Shown: positions 1-8,723, counted from the stretch's first letter. The stretch is DNA of 64,000 nucleotides from Fibrobacteria bacterium AD312 (GCA_001462345.1 LIUM01000010.1:1-64000); one strand, 5' to 3'. Program-made: numbers and translations. Notes: generated by a model from the sequence alone, not told the origin.

Positions 1-141
1 AGCTAAATTATGAACAGAAACTATCACTTCAAGTGTCCATCACTTGGGGGCATCTCACATATAGTTATTCATAAAAAAAAGAAAAAAACATTTCCGTCGT
101 TAATTTAATTAAAGCGAATAATTGCATAAAAGCTTTTTTTC

Positions 142-153
142 TATATTAAAATC
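142..153 (+). promoter_or_regulatory. -10-like hexamer abutting hemN start
   Basis: TATATT at 142-147 ends 6 nt before the hemN ATG at 154, and no purine-rich ribosome binding site lies in between. A transcript starting about 7 nt after this hexamer would begin at the start codon. The same TTTTCTATATTA string precedes der. TTGCAT at 122-127 is a possible but poorly spaced (14 nt) -35. Bases 1-121 otherwise show nothing I recognise. Confidence 0.45.
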
Positions 154-1500
154 ATGATTGAAACTCTTCTACACTATAATATCAATGCCCCTCGATATAC
201 AAGCTACCCACCAGCGAATCTTTTTAGAAAAGCAGAAAATGAATTAGAAGTAGAAGAATTATGGAAAGCATCTAATTCCTTAAATCCATCCAATTTAAGC
301 TTTTATTTTCATATCCCTTTTTGTTCTAAACGATGCCTTTTTTGTGGCTGTACTTCTGAGACGATAAAAGAAGATTCATATAGAGAAGAGTATATGAATT
401 CCATTGCTCTCGAAATGGAAAAAAAATTACCATGGATTGATTCGTCTAGAAAAGTCACGCAAGTGCATTTTGGTGGTGGGACTCCTACTAGTGTTCCTGT
501 GAGTGAATTGAAATCCATTTTAGATAGGCTAAAAGAAAGATTTACTTTTTCATCGAGAGCAGAAATTGCTATAGAATGTAATCCAGCTTCCGTGACAGAG
601 ACTCTTCTTTCGGATTTAGCTCTAGCAGGTTTTAATCGCATTAGTTACGGAATCCAAGATTTTAATTTAGAGACGCTTCGCCTCATTGGCCGAGATCCTT
701 CTTTAATTGATGTCCCGTCTCTTGTTTCTCTTTCCCATAAACTCGGCTTTCAAAGCGTTAATTTGGATTTGATTTATGGCTTACCAGGGCAAACACTCGA
801 AAGCTTTTCTGATAGCGTTTCAAAAGCAATTGCGGCTAATCCAGATCGAATTGCCCTTTTTAGTTATGCTCACGTCCCTTGGAAACGCCCAGAACAAAAG
901 CGATTAGAAGAATACCATATTCCTGATGCTTATCATAAAATGAGTTTTTTCCTAAAAGCTCGCGATATGTTTAAAGAAGCGGGTTATCAAAATATCGGAA
1001 TGGATCATTTTGTTAAATCTTCTGACTCCTTATTTTTTGCTTCCGAGCAAGGTCTTTTACATCGTAATTTTCAGGGCTATTGTACAAGAAGTACAACGGG
1101 GCAAGTCTATGCCTTTGGTTCTAGTGCCATTTCTCAGCTAGATAACGCTTATCTACAAAATACACATATCACTTCAGACTATATGGAAAAAGTAAAAAGG
1201 CAAGAAATGACTGAGGTGCGCGTTCATCCATTAACGGAAAATGAAAAAATTTGGCGAAATATGATTGAACGGTTAATGTGTAATAACGCGTTAAAAATCA
1301 ATGAAATAGAGAAAAAGGCACTCGGAGAAAGATGGAATCGTCTCTGTGCGCTAGAAAAAGAAGGACTTTTAACGAAAATAAATGACGATGAAATCCGCAC
1401 AACAACACTTGGTTCGCTTGTAATTCGTTATTTGGTCTCTGTAATAGACCCGTTACTTGAAAACCAAGAGTCTGAAGGCGTTTTTAGTAAGACTATTTGA
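154..1500 (+). CDS. hemN: Oxygen-independent coproporphyrinogen III dehydrogenase (HemN)
   Basis: Radical SAM enzyme that oxidatively decarboxylates coproporphyrinogen III to protoporphyrinogen IX in haem synthesis without oxygen; cytoplasmic. The 448 residues match the usual HemN length (about 450). The N-terminal RYTSYP motif (14-19) and the cluster-binding cysteines C57, C61, C64 with the extra C66 (CxxxCxxCxC) separate HemN from HemW, which lacks the last cysteine. The SAM-binding GGGTPT motif follows near residue 107, and the C-terminal HemN domain is complete. It has no Shine-Dalgarno; a -10-like TATATT lies just upstream. Its last 8 bases overlap the 3' end of the convergent argF gene, so neither gene has a separate terminator. 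Confidence 0.93.
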   Translation: MIETLLHYNINAPRYTSYPPANLFRKAENELEVEELWKASNSLNPSNLSFYFHIPFCSKRCLFCGCTSETIKEDSYREEYMNSIALEMEKKLPWIDSSRKVTQVHFGGGTPTSVPVSELKSILDRLKERFTFSSRAEIAIECNPASVTETLLSDLALAGFNRISYGIQDFNLETLRLIGRDPSLIDVPSLVSLSHKLGFQSVNLDLIYGLPGQTLESFSDSVSKAIAANPDRIALFSYAHVPWKRPEQKRLEEYHIPDAYHKMSFFLKARDMFKEAGYQNIGMDHFVKSSDSLFFASEQGLLHRNFQGYCTRSTTGQVYAFGSSAISQLDNAYLQNTHITSDYMEKVKRQEMTEVRVHPLTENEKIWRNMIERLMCNNALKINEIEKKALGERWNRLCALEKEGLLTKINDDEIRTTTLGSLVIRYLVSVIDPLLENQESEGVFSKTI

Positions 1501-2440
1501 TGCTTTTAGTGGCAGTCATCACTTGCCAAAGAATTGCTTTTTGGGCATGCAAGCGATTTTCAGCTTCTTCATAACTAAAGTTTTTAGATCCATCCATCAC
1601 AGAATCAGTGATTTCTTCGCCACGATGTGCTGGCAAACAGTGAGAAACCTTGCAATGTTCTGGAGCAAGAGTCAATAAGTGATCGCTAATTTGGAAAGGA
1701 AGGAAGTGACTTTGTTTTGATTCTTTTTCACCTTCTTGACCCATACTAACCCAAACATCACTATATAAGATATCGGCATCAACAACAGCTTCTTCTGGGG
1801 TATTGAATACGCGGTATTTACAGCCACGTTTTTTAAGAAGAGGAAGAGATTCTTCTACAATCCATTTCGGCTGTTCAAACCCTTTGGGACAAGCTAAAGT
1901 GAAGTTCATACCGAGCTTAGCACATAGCGTTAATAGAGAATTTGCCACATTATTCCCATCGCCAATAAATGCAACGGTTTTACCTTGGAAATCGCCCATT
2001 TGTTCACGAAGCATTTGAGCAAAAGAGACGGCTTGACATGGATGAAAATCGTCTGTTAAAGCATTAATAACAGGGATATCTCCATAAAGAGCGAGTTGTT
2101 CGACTAGTTCTTGCTTAAAGCAGCGAACTACAAGGGCATTGATCCATCGAGAAAGACAACGAGCAACATCTTTGATGCTTTCACGTTTTCCAAGCCCAAT
2201 AGAATCAGGGTCTAGAATAACTGGTAATCCACCAAATTGATGAATACCTACTTGAAAAGTGGTAATTGTTCGTAAAGAAGGTTTTTCGAAAAACATACCA
2301 AGAGACTGGCCTTTAAATCGGTCAGAATATTGCCCTGAATGTACCTCTGCTTTTAAGCGGCAAGCAATATCTACTGTTTCTAGAATTCTTTCTTCGCTCC
2401 AATCAGCGAGGCGAAGTAAATGCTTCTGACGATCAATCAT
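1493..2440 (-). CDS. argF: Ornithine carbamoyltransferase
   Basis: Transfers the carbamoyl group from carbamoyl phosphate to ornithine to give citrulline in arginine synthesis. At 315 residues it has the normal length. Carbamoyl-phosphate motif S55-L-R57-T, the HPCQ motif, the dinucleotide-like GDGNNVA stretch, DVWVSMG (ornithine binding) and HCLPAHRGEE near the C-terminus are all present; the DxxSMG and HCLP motifs favour ornithine over aspartate or acetylornithine carbamoyltransferases. The second arginine of the usual STRTR motif is isoleucine (I59); the main phosphate-binding R57 is kept. A GAGG lies 17 nt before the ATG, too far for an ideal ribosome binding site. It converges on hemN with an 8-base overlap. 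Confidence 0.9.
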   Translation of the reverse strand: MIDRQKHLLRLADWSEERILETVDIACRLKAEVHSGQYSDRFKGQSLGMFFEKPSLRTITTFQVGIHQFGGLPVILDPDSIGLGKRESIKDVARCLSRWINALVVRCFKQELVEQLALYGDIPVINALTDDFHPCQAVSFAQMLREQMGDFQGKTVAFIGDGNNVANSLLTLCAKLGMNFTLACPKGFEQPKWIVEESLPLLKKRGCKYRVFNTPEEAVVDADILYSDVWVSMGQEGEKESKQSHFLPFQISDHLLTLAPEHCKVSHCLPAHRGEEITDSVMDGSKNFSYEEAENRLHAQKAILWQVMTATKSIK

Positions 2441-2484
2441 GTTTGTTCTTTCAGACCTCTAAGTTAAAACTTAAAATGTTATTT

Positions 2485-2519
2485 AAAAAGAAAAAGGCTG
2501 TTTGAAATAATCAAACGCC
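2485..2519 (-). terminator. Rho-independent terminator of the aro operon
   Basis: On the minus strand, GGCGTTTGA / TCAAACAGCC pair around an ATTATT-type loop (one bulge) and are followed by a run CCTTTTTCTTTTT. It sits about 70 bp after the stop of the leftward sugar-nucleotide reductase gene and before argF. Confidence 0.7.
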
Positions 2520-2589
2520 ATTCTCAAGAGAGAGAAAGTACAATATATATTCTTTTTTTATAAAGGGAAGAAAAAAAAGAAAAAAATAA

Positions 2590-3576
2590 TTATGGAGTAG
2601 ACATTTTTTGTTCCGTTTGCATTTTTAGCTCTAAACGCCGTCTAATCACCATTTCATTGAATAAATCGGTTAAGCTGTCTTCTATGCTAATTAGAGGTTT
2701 CCAGCCAATACTCATTATTTTAGTGGGGTCACCAATTAATAAAGGAATATCATTTGTTCTTTCTAAGGCAGGATCGTATCTAAAATCGACACTTACACCT
2801 GCAATATCAATTAAAAATTCAGTAAGTTCTCTGAAAGTATATGATTTTCCACAGCAAATATTATAAATGGAGCCAGATTCACACCCATTAAGCACTTGAA
2901 TCATTCCTCTAGCAACATCTCGAACATCTACAACATCACGACTAATATCAAGACTTCCTGTAAATAAAACAGGTTCGGTTCCGTAGTGCTTGATTTTTAC
3001 GAGCTGGTAGGTGATGGATGGAATGGCAAAACGTCTGCTATGGTGAGGGCCTGTAAAATGGAATGGACGAACAAAAACGATATGCAATCCATAGGCATTT
3101 CTAAATTGGTTCCCAAGTATTTCCATACACGCTTTTGAGGAGGCATAAGGTGTTAATGGGTTAGGAAGACTAGATTCTTTATGTAATGTCGTTAAATGTT
3201 CTTCGGTACGACCATAAATTTCACTGGAGCTCAAAAGAAGAACTTTGGCTTTAGGGCAGGCTTGGCGCACTACCTCAAGCAAGTTTTGAGTTCCTAGAAG
3301 ATTAGTACTTAAGGTTTCAAATGGCTTTTTATAAGAAAGACCAACAGAAGATTGGCTAGCCAGATGGTAAATGTATTGAGGTTGTATCTTTTGAATAACT
3401 TCAAAAAGATCTTTAAAATTCAATAAATTACCTGTTAAATAATTAACGTCTGGTACTTTTTGCCATGGTTGTGGTTGTTCATCACTAAAACTAAACAATT
3501 TACGGCCAGAGCGCGTGACTCCAGATAAAATGTGAAACCCTAAGGCTCCTGTACCACCAGTGACAAGAATACTCAT
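2590..3576 (-). CDS. NAD-dependent epimerase/dehydratase, GDP-4-dehydro-6-deoxymannose reductase-like
   Basis: Extended short-chain dehydrogenase acting on a nucleotide sugar. The N-terminal TGGTGALG glycine-rich motif binds NAD(P), SSSEIYG contains the catalytic serine, and YASSK is the YxxxK catalytic pair. RPFHFTGP, the RDVVDVRDVA block and the late DIPLLIGD segment resemble Rmd-type reductases and GDP-mannose 4,6-dehydratases, so a role in making a deoxyhexose for surface polysaccharide is likely; the exact substrate cannot be fixed from sequence. Its ATG overlaps the stop of the aroK-aroB gene by 4 bases, making it the last gene of the leftward aro operon, an odd companion for shikimate genes. 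Confidence 0.8.
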   Translation of the reverse strand: MSILVTGGTGALGFHILSGVTRSGRKLFSFSDEQPQPWQKVPDVNYLTGNLLNFKDLFEVIQKIQPQYIYHLASQSSVGLSYKKPFETLSTNLLGTQNLLEVVRQACPKAKVLLLSSSEIYGRTEEHLTTLHKESSLPNPLTPYASSKACMEILGNQFRNAYGLHIVFVRPFHFTGPHHSRRFAIPSITYQLVKIKHYGTEPVLFTGSLDISRDVVDVRDVARGMIQVLNGCESGSIYNICCGKSYTFRELTEFLIDIAGVSVDFRYDPALERTNDIPLLIGDPTKIMSIGWKPLISIEDSLTDLFNEMVIRRRLELKMQTEQKMSTP

Positions 3577-5198
3577 AGTTCCTCTTTTGCCCGAATAGAA
3601 TCCCAGGCGTTGTTAATGATCTGTTCATCAATATTAGAATGCTTTTCTACAAAACCAATTTTATGTGGAAGAATATAATTTCTATTATTTTTATCCACTT
3701 TTTTATCAATACTCATTGCTTTCCAAGCTTCTTCGGCTGAAACATTAAAAGAAGTAGGAAATCCAAATCGATTCAATAGATTGTTTTGGCGCTCTTCATC
3801 TTGTGAAGTCCAGAGATTAAGAAGGGTAGCGACTCTACCAGCGACTCTCATCCCTAAACTAACAGCAATTCCATGAGAAAATTTTTGATAATTCGTCAGT
3901 TTTTCAATGGCGTGGCCAAAGGTATGTCCATAATTCAAAATAGCTCGAAGCCCTGTTTCTTTTTCATCTATTCCGACGACTTCTGCTTTAATTTCACAAC
4001 TGCGTTTAATGAGTTGTTTTAATATTTCAGGGTCTTTATTGAGAATGGATTCCACATGGTTCTCGATAAAATCAAAAAAGGCGGCATCGTAAATCACACC
4101 ATATTTTATGATTTCAGCGAGTCCAGCTAAAAATTCTTGGTGAGGAAGAGTGCTTAAAACCGAAATATCGCAAATCACGGCTTTTGGTTGATAGAAAGCT
4201 CCTATCATGTTTTTCCCTTCAATATGATTCACTGCCACTTTTCCACCAACAGAACTATCAACCATACTGAGTAGCGTTGTGGGAAGCTGAATAAAAGGGA
4301 TTCCACGTTGGTACGTGGCGGCACCAAAGCCAGCCATATCTCCAACAACACCGCCGCCAAATTGAAGTAGACAAGTTTTTCTACTAAAATGACGACGAAG
4401 CATAAAGGTGTATAGCTGATTTAAACTATTAAAGTTTTTATTTATTTCACCAGATCTGAATTTAAAAACAAGAGATTGAGAAGATTGATTTCTAAGTTGA
4501 GAAATTGCTTGACTTTGTGCTTTTGCAACGGCATTATCAGTACAAATTAAAAAGTCATGAGAAGGCATTAATTGAAGACCTTCTAGAAGAATTCCCATTC
4601 TGGATAACAAATGATTTCCAATAAAAATAGGGTAGCGATCACCAGAAGACGTTTCTACGTTTAATACATGATCTTCCCAAAAATGTAAAAGGCGAACCAC
4701 TCGTTCAGTGACGTGTTCTTCAGGGTATTCATTAGAACTTTCAACGCTAAAATCAGCTTTAGAATAGTAAACTTCTCTTTCTACTAGAAGTGTTTTTACT
4801 TTTTCTAGCCGTTGAGTATCGTCAAGACCAGCCATTAATGGACGATTGTTTTTTCTACTAATCCGTTCCGATAAAACTTCAGGTTCAGCCCATAGACGAA
4901 TTAAAACACCTGATTGACGAATGGCTTTGACAACAGAAGCTTGTGTTAAAGCGCCTCCACCTAGGGAGATGACTTTTGGCTCTGGGTCGGTAGCTAGTTT
5001 TTCAATGACTTCCAATTCCATTTTTCGAAAAGCGGCTTCACCGTCTTGTTCAAAAATTTCGGAAATGCTTTTGTTTGCTTGTTCTGCAATTAAAAAATCA
5101 GTATCAATAAATGGACGTTTTAAGCGTTCAGCAACATGACGACCAACTCGACTTTTACCACTCGCCATAAAACCAGTAAAATAAATATGCTTATACAT
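3573..5198 (-). CDS. aroKB: Bifunctional shikimate kinase / 3-dehydroquinate synthase (AroK-AroB fusion)
   Basis: One polypeptide joins two shikimate pathway enzymes. The N-terminal part (to about residue 165) is shikimate kinase: Walker A GFMASGKS (9-16), the DTD shikimate/Mg motif, the FRKMELE arginine region, SLGGGAL and the lid RPLM. The C-terminal part (about 180-541) is dehydroquinate synthase: FGGGVVGDMAG, PTTLLSMVDSSVGGK, KYGVI and NYGHTFGHAIE with metal-binding histidine. I start it at the ATG whose upstream GAGGGG lies 4-5 nt away; this gives 541 residues and overlaps the aroE stop by 8 bases. An in-frame upstream extension of 11 residues lacks family similarity. Fused AroKB proteins are known from some other bacteria. 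Confidence 0.92.
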   Translation of the reverse strand: MYKHIYFTGFMASGKSRVGRHVAERLKRPFIDTDFLIAEQANKSISEIFEQDGEAAFRKMELEVIEKLATDPEPKVISLGGGALTQASVVKAIRQSGVLIRLWAEPEVLSERISRKNNRPLMAGLDDTQRLEKVKTLLVEREVYYSKADFSVESSNEYPEEHVTERVVRLLHFWEDHVLNVETSSGDRYPIFIGNHLLSRMGILLEGLQLMPSHDFLICTDNAVAKAQSQAISQLRNQSSQSLVFKFRSGEINKNFNSLNQLYTFMLRRHFSRKTCLLQFGGGVVGDMAGFGAATYQRGIPFIQLPTTLLSMVDSSVGGKVAVNHIEGKNMIGAFYQPKAVICDISVLSTLPHQEFLAGLAEIIKYGVIYDAAFFDFIENHVESILNKDPEILKQLIKRSCEIKAEVVGIDEKETGLRAILNYGHTFGHAIEKLTNYQKFSHGIAVSLGMRVAGRVATLLNLWTSQDEERQNNLLNRFGFPTSFNVSAEEAWKAMSIDKKVDKNNRNYILPHKIGFVEKHSNIDEQIINNAWDSIRAKEEL

Positions 5199-6096
5199 GA
5201 GACCCCTCATCATTTTGAATAAGAACATCATTCATGAATAAGGCATTCGAAAGAATGTGATCTTTTTTAGAATACTCAGGAAACCATTTTGCAAAGCTAG
5301 CAGCCCCTTGAGCGGCAAGCATTCCTGTTCCTAGGATTACCTTACAGCCTATGGATTTTGCTTCTTGTAAAAGGCGAGTTTCTGGAGGGTTGTACACAAT
5401 ATCGTATACAATTTGTGAAGAACGTAATTGATTTTTTTGTAAGGGGGTTTCATCAATTGAAGGAGCCATCCCCACGGAAGTGGCGTTAATAATCAGATCG
5501 ATTGAATCTGTAATCGATTCAAAATTCTCAAATAAAATTGTTTTTTGTTTTGCCAGAGTGACTTCACTAAGATCGTGAATCAAAGCTTCGCCTTTCATTT
5601 GATTTCTGGAGACAATCGTAAGAGGAATCCCTTGTTTTGCTAAGACAAAAGCAATGGCTCTAGCGGCACCACCATTACCTAATAGAGCTACTTTTACAGA
5701 AGAGTCTAACTCAAAAGAAGGTCCCAACGCATTTTGTAAATTAAATAGGGCTCCATATGGATCCGTTGTTGTTCCCATCAATGTGGAACCAACGATACCA
5801 TCTTTCCAGTATAGCGTGTTCACGCTTCCTGTGAACTTTGACAATGAATCTAGTTCATCGACTAAAGAGATAATTTTTTCTTTAAAAGGGATTGTTACGT
5901 TAGCACCTATAAAACCAAAAGTACGAAACGCTTGAACAGCTTGTGGTAGTTGTTCAGGTAAAAATGTAAAGGGAAGATAAGTAGCATTGATATTTAAGCG
6001 ATTCAGTAATGCATTTTGCATCACTGGAGATCGTGAGTGTTCAATAGGATATCCAAAAACGCCAAGCAATTTTGTTTTGCCATTTATGTGCGTCAC
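5191..6096 (-). CDS. aroE: Shikimate dehydrogenase
   Basis: Reduces 3-dehydroshikimate to shikimate with NADPH. Shikimate-binding SRSP motif (in GYPIEHSRSP), catalytic lysine in NVTIPFKE, the TTDPYG aspartate motif, NADP-binding LGNGGAARA and the late GMLAAQGA block with its glutamine are all visible; 301 residues is a little longer than usual. The start is GTG with AGAGGA 4 nt upstream. First gene of the leftward aroE > aroKB > reductase operon; dehydroquinase (aroD/Q) is not in the window. Confidence 0.92.
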   Translation of the reverse strand: MTHINGKTKLLGVFGYPIEHSRSPVMQNALLNRLNINATYLPFTFLPEQLPQAVQAFRTFGFIGANVTIPFKEKIISLVDELDSLSKFTGSVNTLYWKDGIVGSTLMGTTTDPYGALFNLQNALGPSFELDSSVKVALLGNGGAARAIAFVLAKQGIPLTIVSRNQMKGEALIHDLSEVTLAKQKTILFENFESITDSIDLIINATSVGMAPSIDETPLQKNQLRSSQIVYDIVYNPPETRLLQEAKSIGCKVILGTGMLAAQGAASFAKWFPEYSKKDHILSNALFMNDVLIQNDEGSHV

Positions 6097-6691
6097 AAAG
6101 TCCTCTATTTTTATAGGAACTTCAATTTTTAAAGAATTCTCAAAATTTGATTTTCAAATTTTTTTTCAATAACATTTTGTGCATACAGGTCTATTTGCCA
6201 AAATAAGTGCAGCAGACATGCTTCATGAATACACTGCGTGTTGCACTTACAAGTGTCTAAATACTAAAATGGTAAAAACCATTCGTGTATGGACTCTTTG
6301 CAAAAATTTCCCCATAATTACTTGGTTATTAAAAAAATACCAAAGCAATTTTCAGAGAAGCCTTTTAGCGTTTTTAGCGCTAATTGGAAAGTTCCATGAT
6401 TTATTTCCTCATAAAAATACATATTTAAATGTATTATGATTCTCAAAAACACAATTGTTTCGCTTTTTTTACGTCATTTTAAGCAATGTTATCAAGTGAA
6501 CTATCCAGAAAACATTTCTTGGTTAAAAGCAAAACGTCTCTTTTTTGAGATTTTTAGTGGTCTGTTTTTACTTTTTTTAAAACTTTTTTCTGTTTTCTCT
6601 AAGATGTTTGTTTTTCCCATTTTTTAATACAATAAAACATAGAAACCTCTTATTTTTATACTCCAAATAACGCTTTTTCTAAATCCTTTTC
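6097..6691. other. Gene-free interval between aroE and der with several hairpins
   Basis: About 600 bases lie between the divergent aroE and der genes. Two short open frames here have no recognisable features and I do not accept them. Inverted repeats do stand out: TAAGTGCAGCA/TGTTGCACTTA (6204-6249, 11 bp with one G-U pair), CACTTacAAGTG (6244-6255, competing with the first), AATGGT/ACCATT (6268-6283), TTAGCG/CGCTAA (6365-6383) and AATACAT/ATGTATT (6416-6435). None is followed by a clean T-run. A structured small RNA is possible but unproven. Confidence 0.4.
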
Positions 6692-6703
6692 TATATTAGC
6701 GGC
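6692..6703 (+). promoter_or_regulatory. -10-like hexamer abutting der start
   Basis: TATATT at 6692-6697 ends 6 nt before a GTG (6704) and 9 nt before an in-frame ATG (6707). No Shine-Dalgarno is present. The arrangement copies that of hemN. Confidence 0.45.
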
Positions 6704-8146
6704 GTGATGAAATTACCTGTAGTATCTATCGTTGGACGCCCAAATGTGGGGAAGTCCTCTCTTTTTAACCGAATTTTAGGTCGCCGTGCTGCGGTGGTAT
6801 CTGATCGTGACGGTGTCACTCGGGATCGCCATTATCAAACCGCGAACTATAAAAATCGTGAGTTTATCATCATTGATACAGGTGGTTTTCTGCCTGATGA
6901 TACGATTGACGTATTAGCAGATAGCGTTCGAGTGCAGATTTTTAATGCCATACAAGATTCCGATTTAGTCTTATTTATGGTGGATGTTCGAGTTGGCATT
7001 ACTGAGTTGGATTTACAATTTTCCCGAATGATTAAGCGTTTAGACAAAAAAGTCATTTTAGTTGCCAATAAAAGCGAAAAAGAGTCGGATCGTACAGAAA
7101 GTTGGAACTTTTTACCTTTAGGTTTTGGGCCTCCTCATACTGTTAGCGCACTTACTGGATATGCTTGCTTATCTCTTTTAGATCAAGTCTTAGAACTTCT
7201 TCCAGGTGAAAAGTCTATTCGTAGACAAGAAGAACGTCCTATTCGTTTTGCCATTTTGGGCCGTCCAAATGCAGGCAAGAGCACGCTTTTAAATAAGATT
7301 TTGAACGAAGAACGAGCTGTAGTATCTGATGTTCCAGGAACAACTAGAGATTCTATTGATTGTCAATTTACCGTCGATGATGTTCCTTTTGTTGTAACAG
7401 ATACGGCAGGACTTCGTAAAAAAGCACGCGTTTCTGATGAAGTTGAAATTTTTAGTAATATGCGAACGATGGAAAGTATTCGTCGCTCGGATGTTTGCGT
7501 TTTAATGATTGATGTGACTCGTGGTTTAGAAGTTCAAGATTTTAGAATTATTACTGAGATTAGAAAAGCTGGAAAAGGCTTAATCATTCTTCTAAACAAA
7601 TGGGATATTTTAGAAAATAAGACTGAAAAATCATTTGACCATCTTGTAAAAGACATGGTCGAACGAGAAACCATGCTCGAATGGGTGCCAATTATTTCCA
7701 TTAGTGCTCTTGAAGGGCAGCGTGTGCATCGTTTAGTGGATGAAATAAAAAAGGTCTATTCCAATTGCCGCCGTGTACTTGGACGAGAACACTTGGCTGA
7801 GTTTTTTGCTGGTTTAACAATAAGAAATCCTCATCCACCACGCCAATCCAGAATTATTGTATTAAATAGAGCTTGCCAAACAATGGTAGAGCCGCCAGTG
7901 ATTACTATTGAAACAAGAACACCTGAACTTGTCGATGAAGCGTATAAGCGCTACTTACTGAAAAATTTTTATGAAGAATTTCAGTTACATGGCGCCCCTT
8001 TGAGATTAAATTTTGATCAGAAATTAACCCTTAGAAAGGATGAAGAACTTGAGCAGTTTACTGAGTCTTCCAATAGCGTATTTGTTGGGGTCGATCCCTT
8101 CAGCCGTATGGATCGCGAAAATCGTAAAAAAAATAGACATACGTGA
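6704..8146 (+). CDS. der: Ribosome biogenesis GTPase Der (EngA)
   Basis: Essential double GTPase that acts in 50S ribosomal subunit maturation. Two G domains are seen in tandem: GRPNVGKSSLFN (about 11-22), DTGG and NKSE in the first; GRPNAGKSTLLN, DTAG and NKWD in the second; a KH-like domain follows to about residue 445. The start is GTG 6704 or the adjacent ATG 6707. The last 35 residues (after the usual end near LRLNFDQK) are encoded in a 107-base stretch that is also the beginning of plsY, in another frame, so this tail is unlikely to be conserved outside close relatives. Confidence 0.93.
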   Translation: MMKLPVVSIVGRPNVGKSSLFNRILGRRAAVVSDRDGVTRDRHYQTANYKNREFIIIDTGGFLPDDTIDVLADSVRVQIFNAIQDSDLVLFMVDVRVGITELDLQFSRMIKRLDKKVILVANKSEKESDRTESWNFLPLGFGPPHTVSALTGYACLSLLDQVLELLPGEKSIRRQEERPIRFAILGRPNAGKSTLLNKILNEERAVVSDVPGTTRDSIDCQFTVDDVPFVVTDTAGLRKKARVSDEVEIFSNMRTMESIRRSDVCVLMIDVTRGLEVQDFRIITEIRKAGKGLIILLNKWDILENKTEKSFDHLVKDMVERETMLEWVPIISISALEGQRVHRLVDEIKKVYSNCRRVLGREHLAEFFAGLTIRNPHPPRQSRIIVLNRACQTMVEPPVITIETRTPELVDEAYKRYLLKNFYEEFQLHGAPLRLNFDQKLTLRKDEELEQFTESSNSVFVGVDPFSRMDRENRKKNRHT

Positions 8147-8723
8147 GCATGGTTCTAAAAACGCTGGCTTAACGAATGTCTTTAGAGTACTTGGGTGGAA
8201 ACCAGCTCTTCCTGTTGTACTGATTGATCTCTCAAAAGGCTTTTTAGCGCCATCCATTGCACTTTGGATGAATAATGCCTCCATTGCTAAAGGTGGTCCT
8301 GATTTATTTTGGTTGCCATTGGTCGCTGGTATGCTTGCTATTGTAGGCCATAGTTTTACTTGCTTTGCTGGCTTTAGAGGCGGAAAAGGGGTGCTTACTG
8401 CATTTGGTGTATTCTTAGCGTTAGCTCCATTAACTGCGATTATTTGTTTTTTGATATGGGTTTTATTAGTGGCTTTGACAAAGTATGTTTCTGTGGGTAG
8501 TATTGGTGCTTGCCTTGCTCTCGCATCTCTTTCTGGTACTAGTTTTTTATTAGGATTTCCTGATAAAAACATTCATGGCGGTATATTTTTATTGGCTTTT
8601 GTTGTTGCCGCTTTTGTGATTATCAAACACAGAACTAATATTGTTCGCTTGATGAATGGAACAGAAAATGGCTTTGGCTCTAAAAACAAATCAAAAATGA
8701 AATCTTCAGAAGAAAAGATATAG
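8040..8723 (+). CDS. plsY: Acyl-phosphate:glycerol-3-phosphate acyltransferase PlsY
   Basis: Inner-membrane enzyme that makes lysophosphatidic acid from acyl phosphate and glycerol 3-phosphate, the first step of phospholipid synthesis. Family motifs GSIPSA (17-22), DIREHGSKNAG with the acyl-phosphate loop, GHSFTCFAGFRGGKG and the late KHRTNIVRL are present, with about five hydrophobic segments in 227 residues. The start overlaps der by 107 bases; only this ATG leaves the first membrane segment whole, as known family members begin at about this point. gpsA, which makes its substrate, follows 40 bp later. Confidence 0.92.
   Translation: MKNLSSLLSLPIAYLLGSIPSAVWIAKIVKKIDIREHGSKNAGLTNVFRVLGWKPALPVVLIDLSKGFLAPSIALWMNNASIAKGGPDLFWLPLVAGMLAIVGHSFTCFAGFRGGKGVLTAFGVFLALAPLTAIICFLIWVLLVALTKYVSVGSIGACLALASLSGTSFLLGFPDKNIHGGIFLLAFVVAAFVIIKHRTNIVRLMNGTENGFGSKNKSKMKSSEEKI

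Noticed and set aside
6179-6627. Two open frames (86 and 63 codons) in the aroE-der gap
   Set aside because: No ribosome binding site, no recognisable motif, odd composition (many Cys, Phe and Leu), and they cross the hairpins described above.
8024-8572. 182-codon open frame antisense to plsY
   Set aside because: Shadow of plsY; plsY has full family motifs and the antisense product none.
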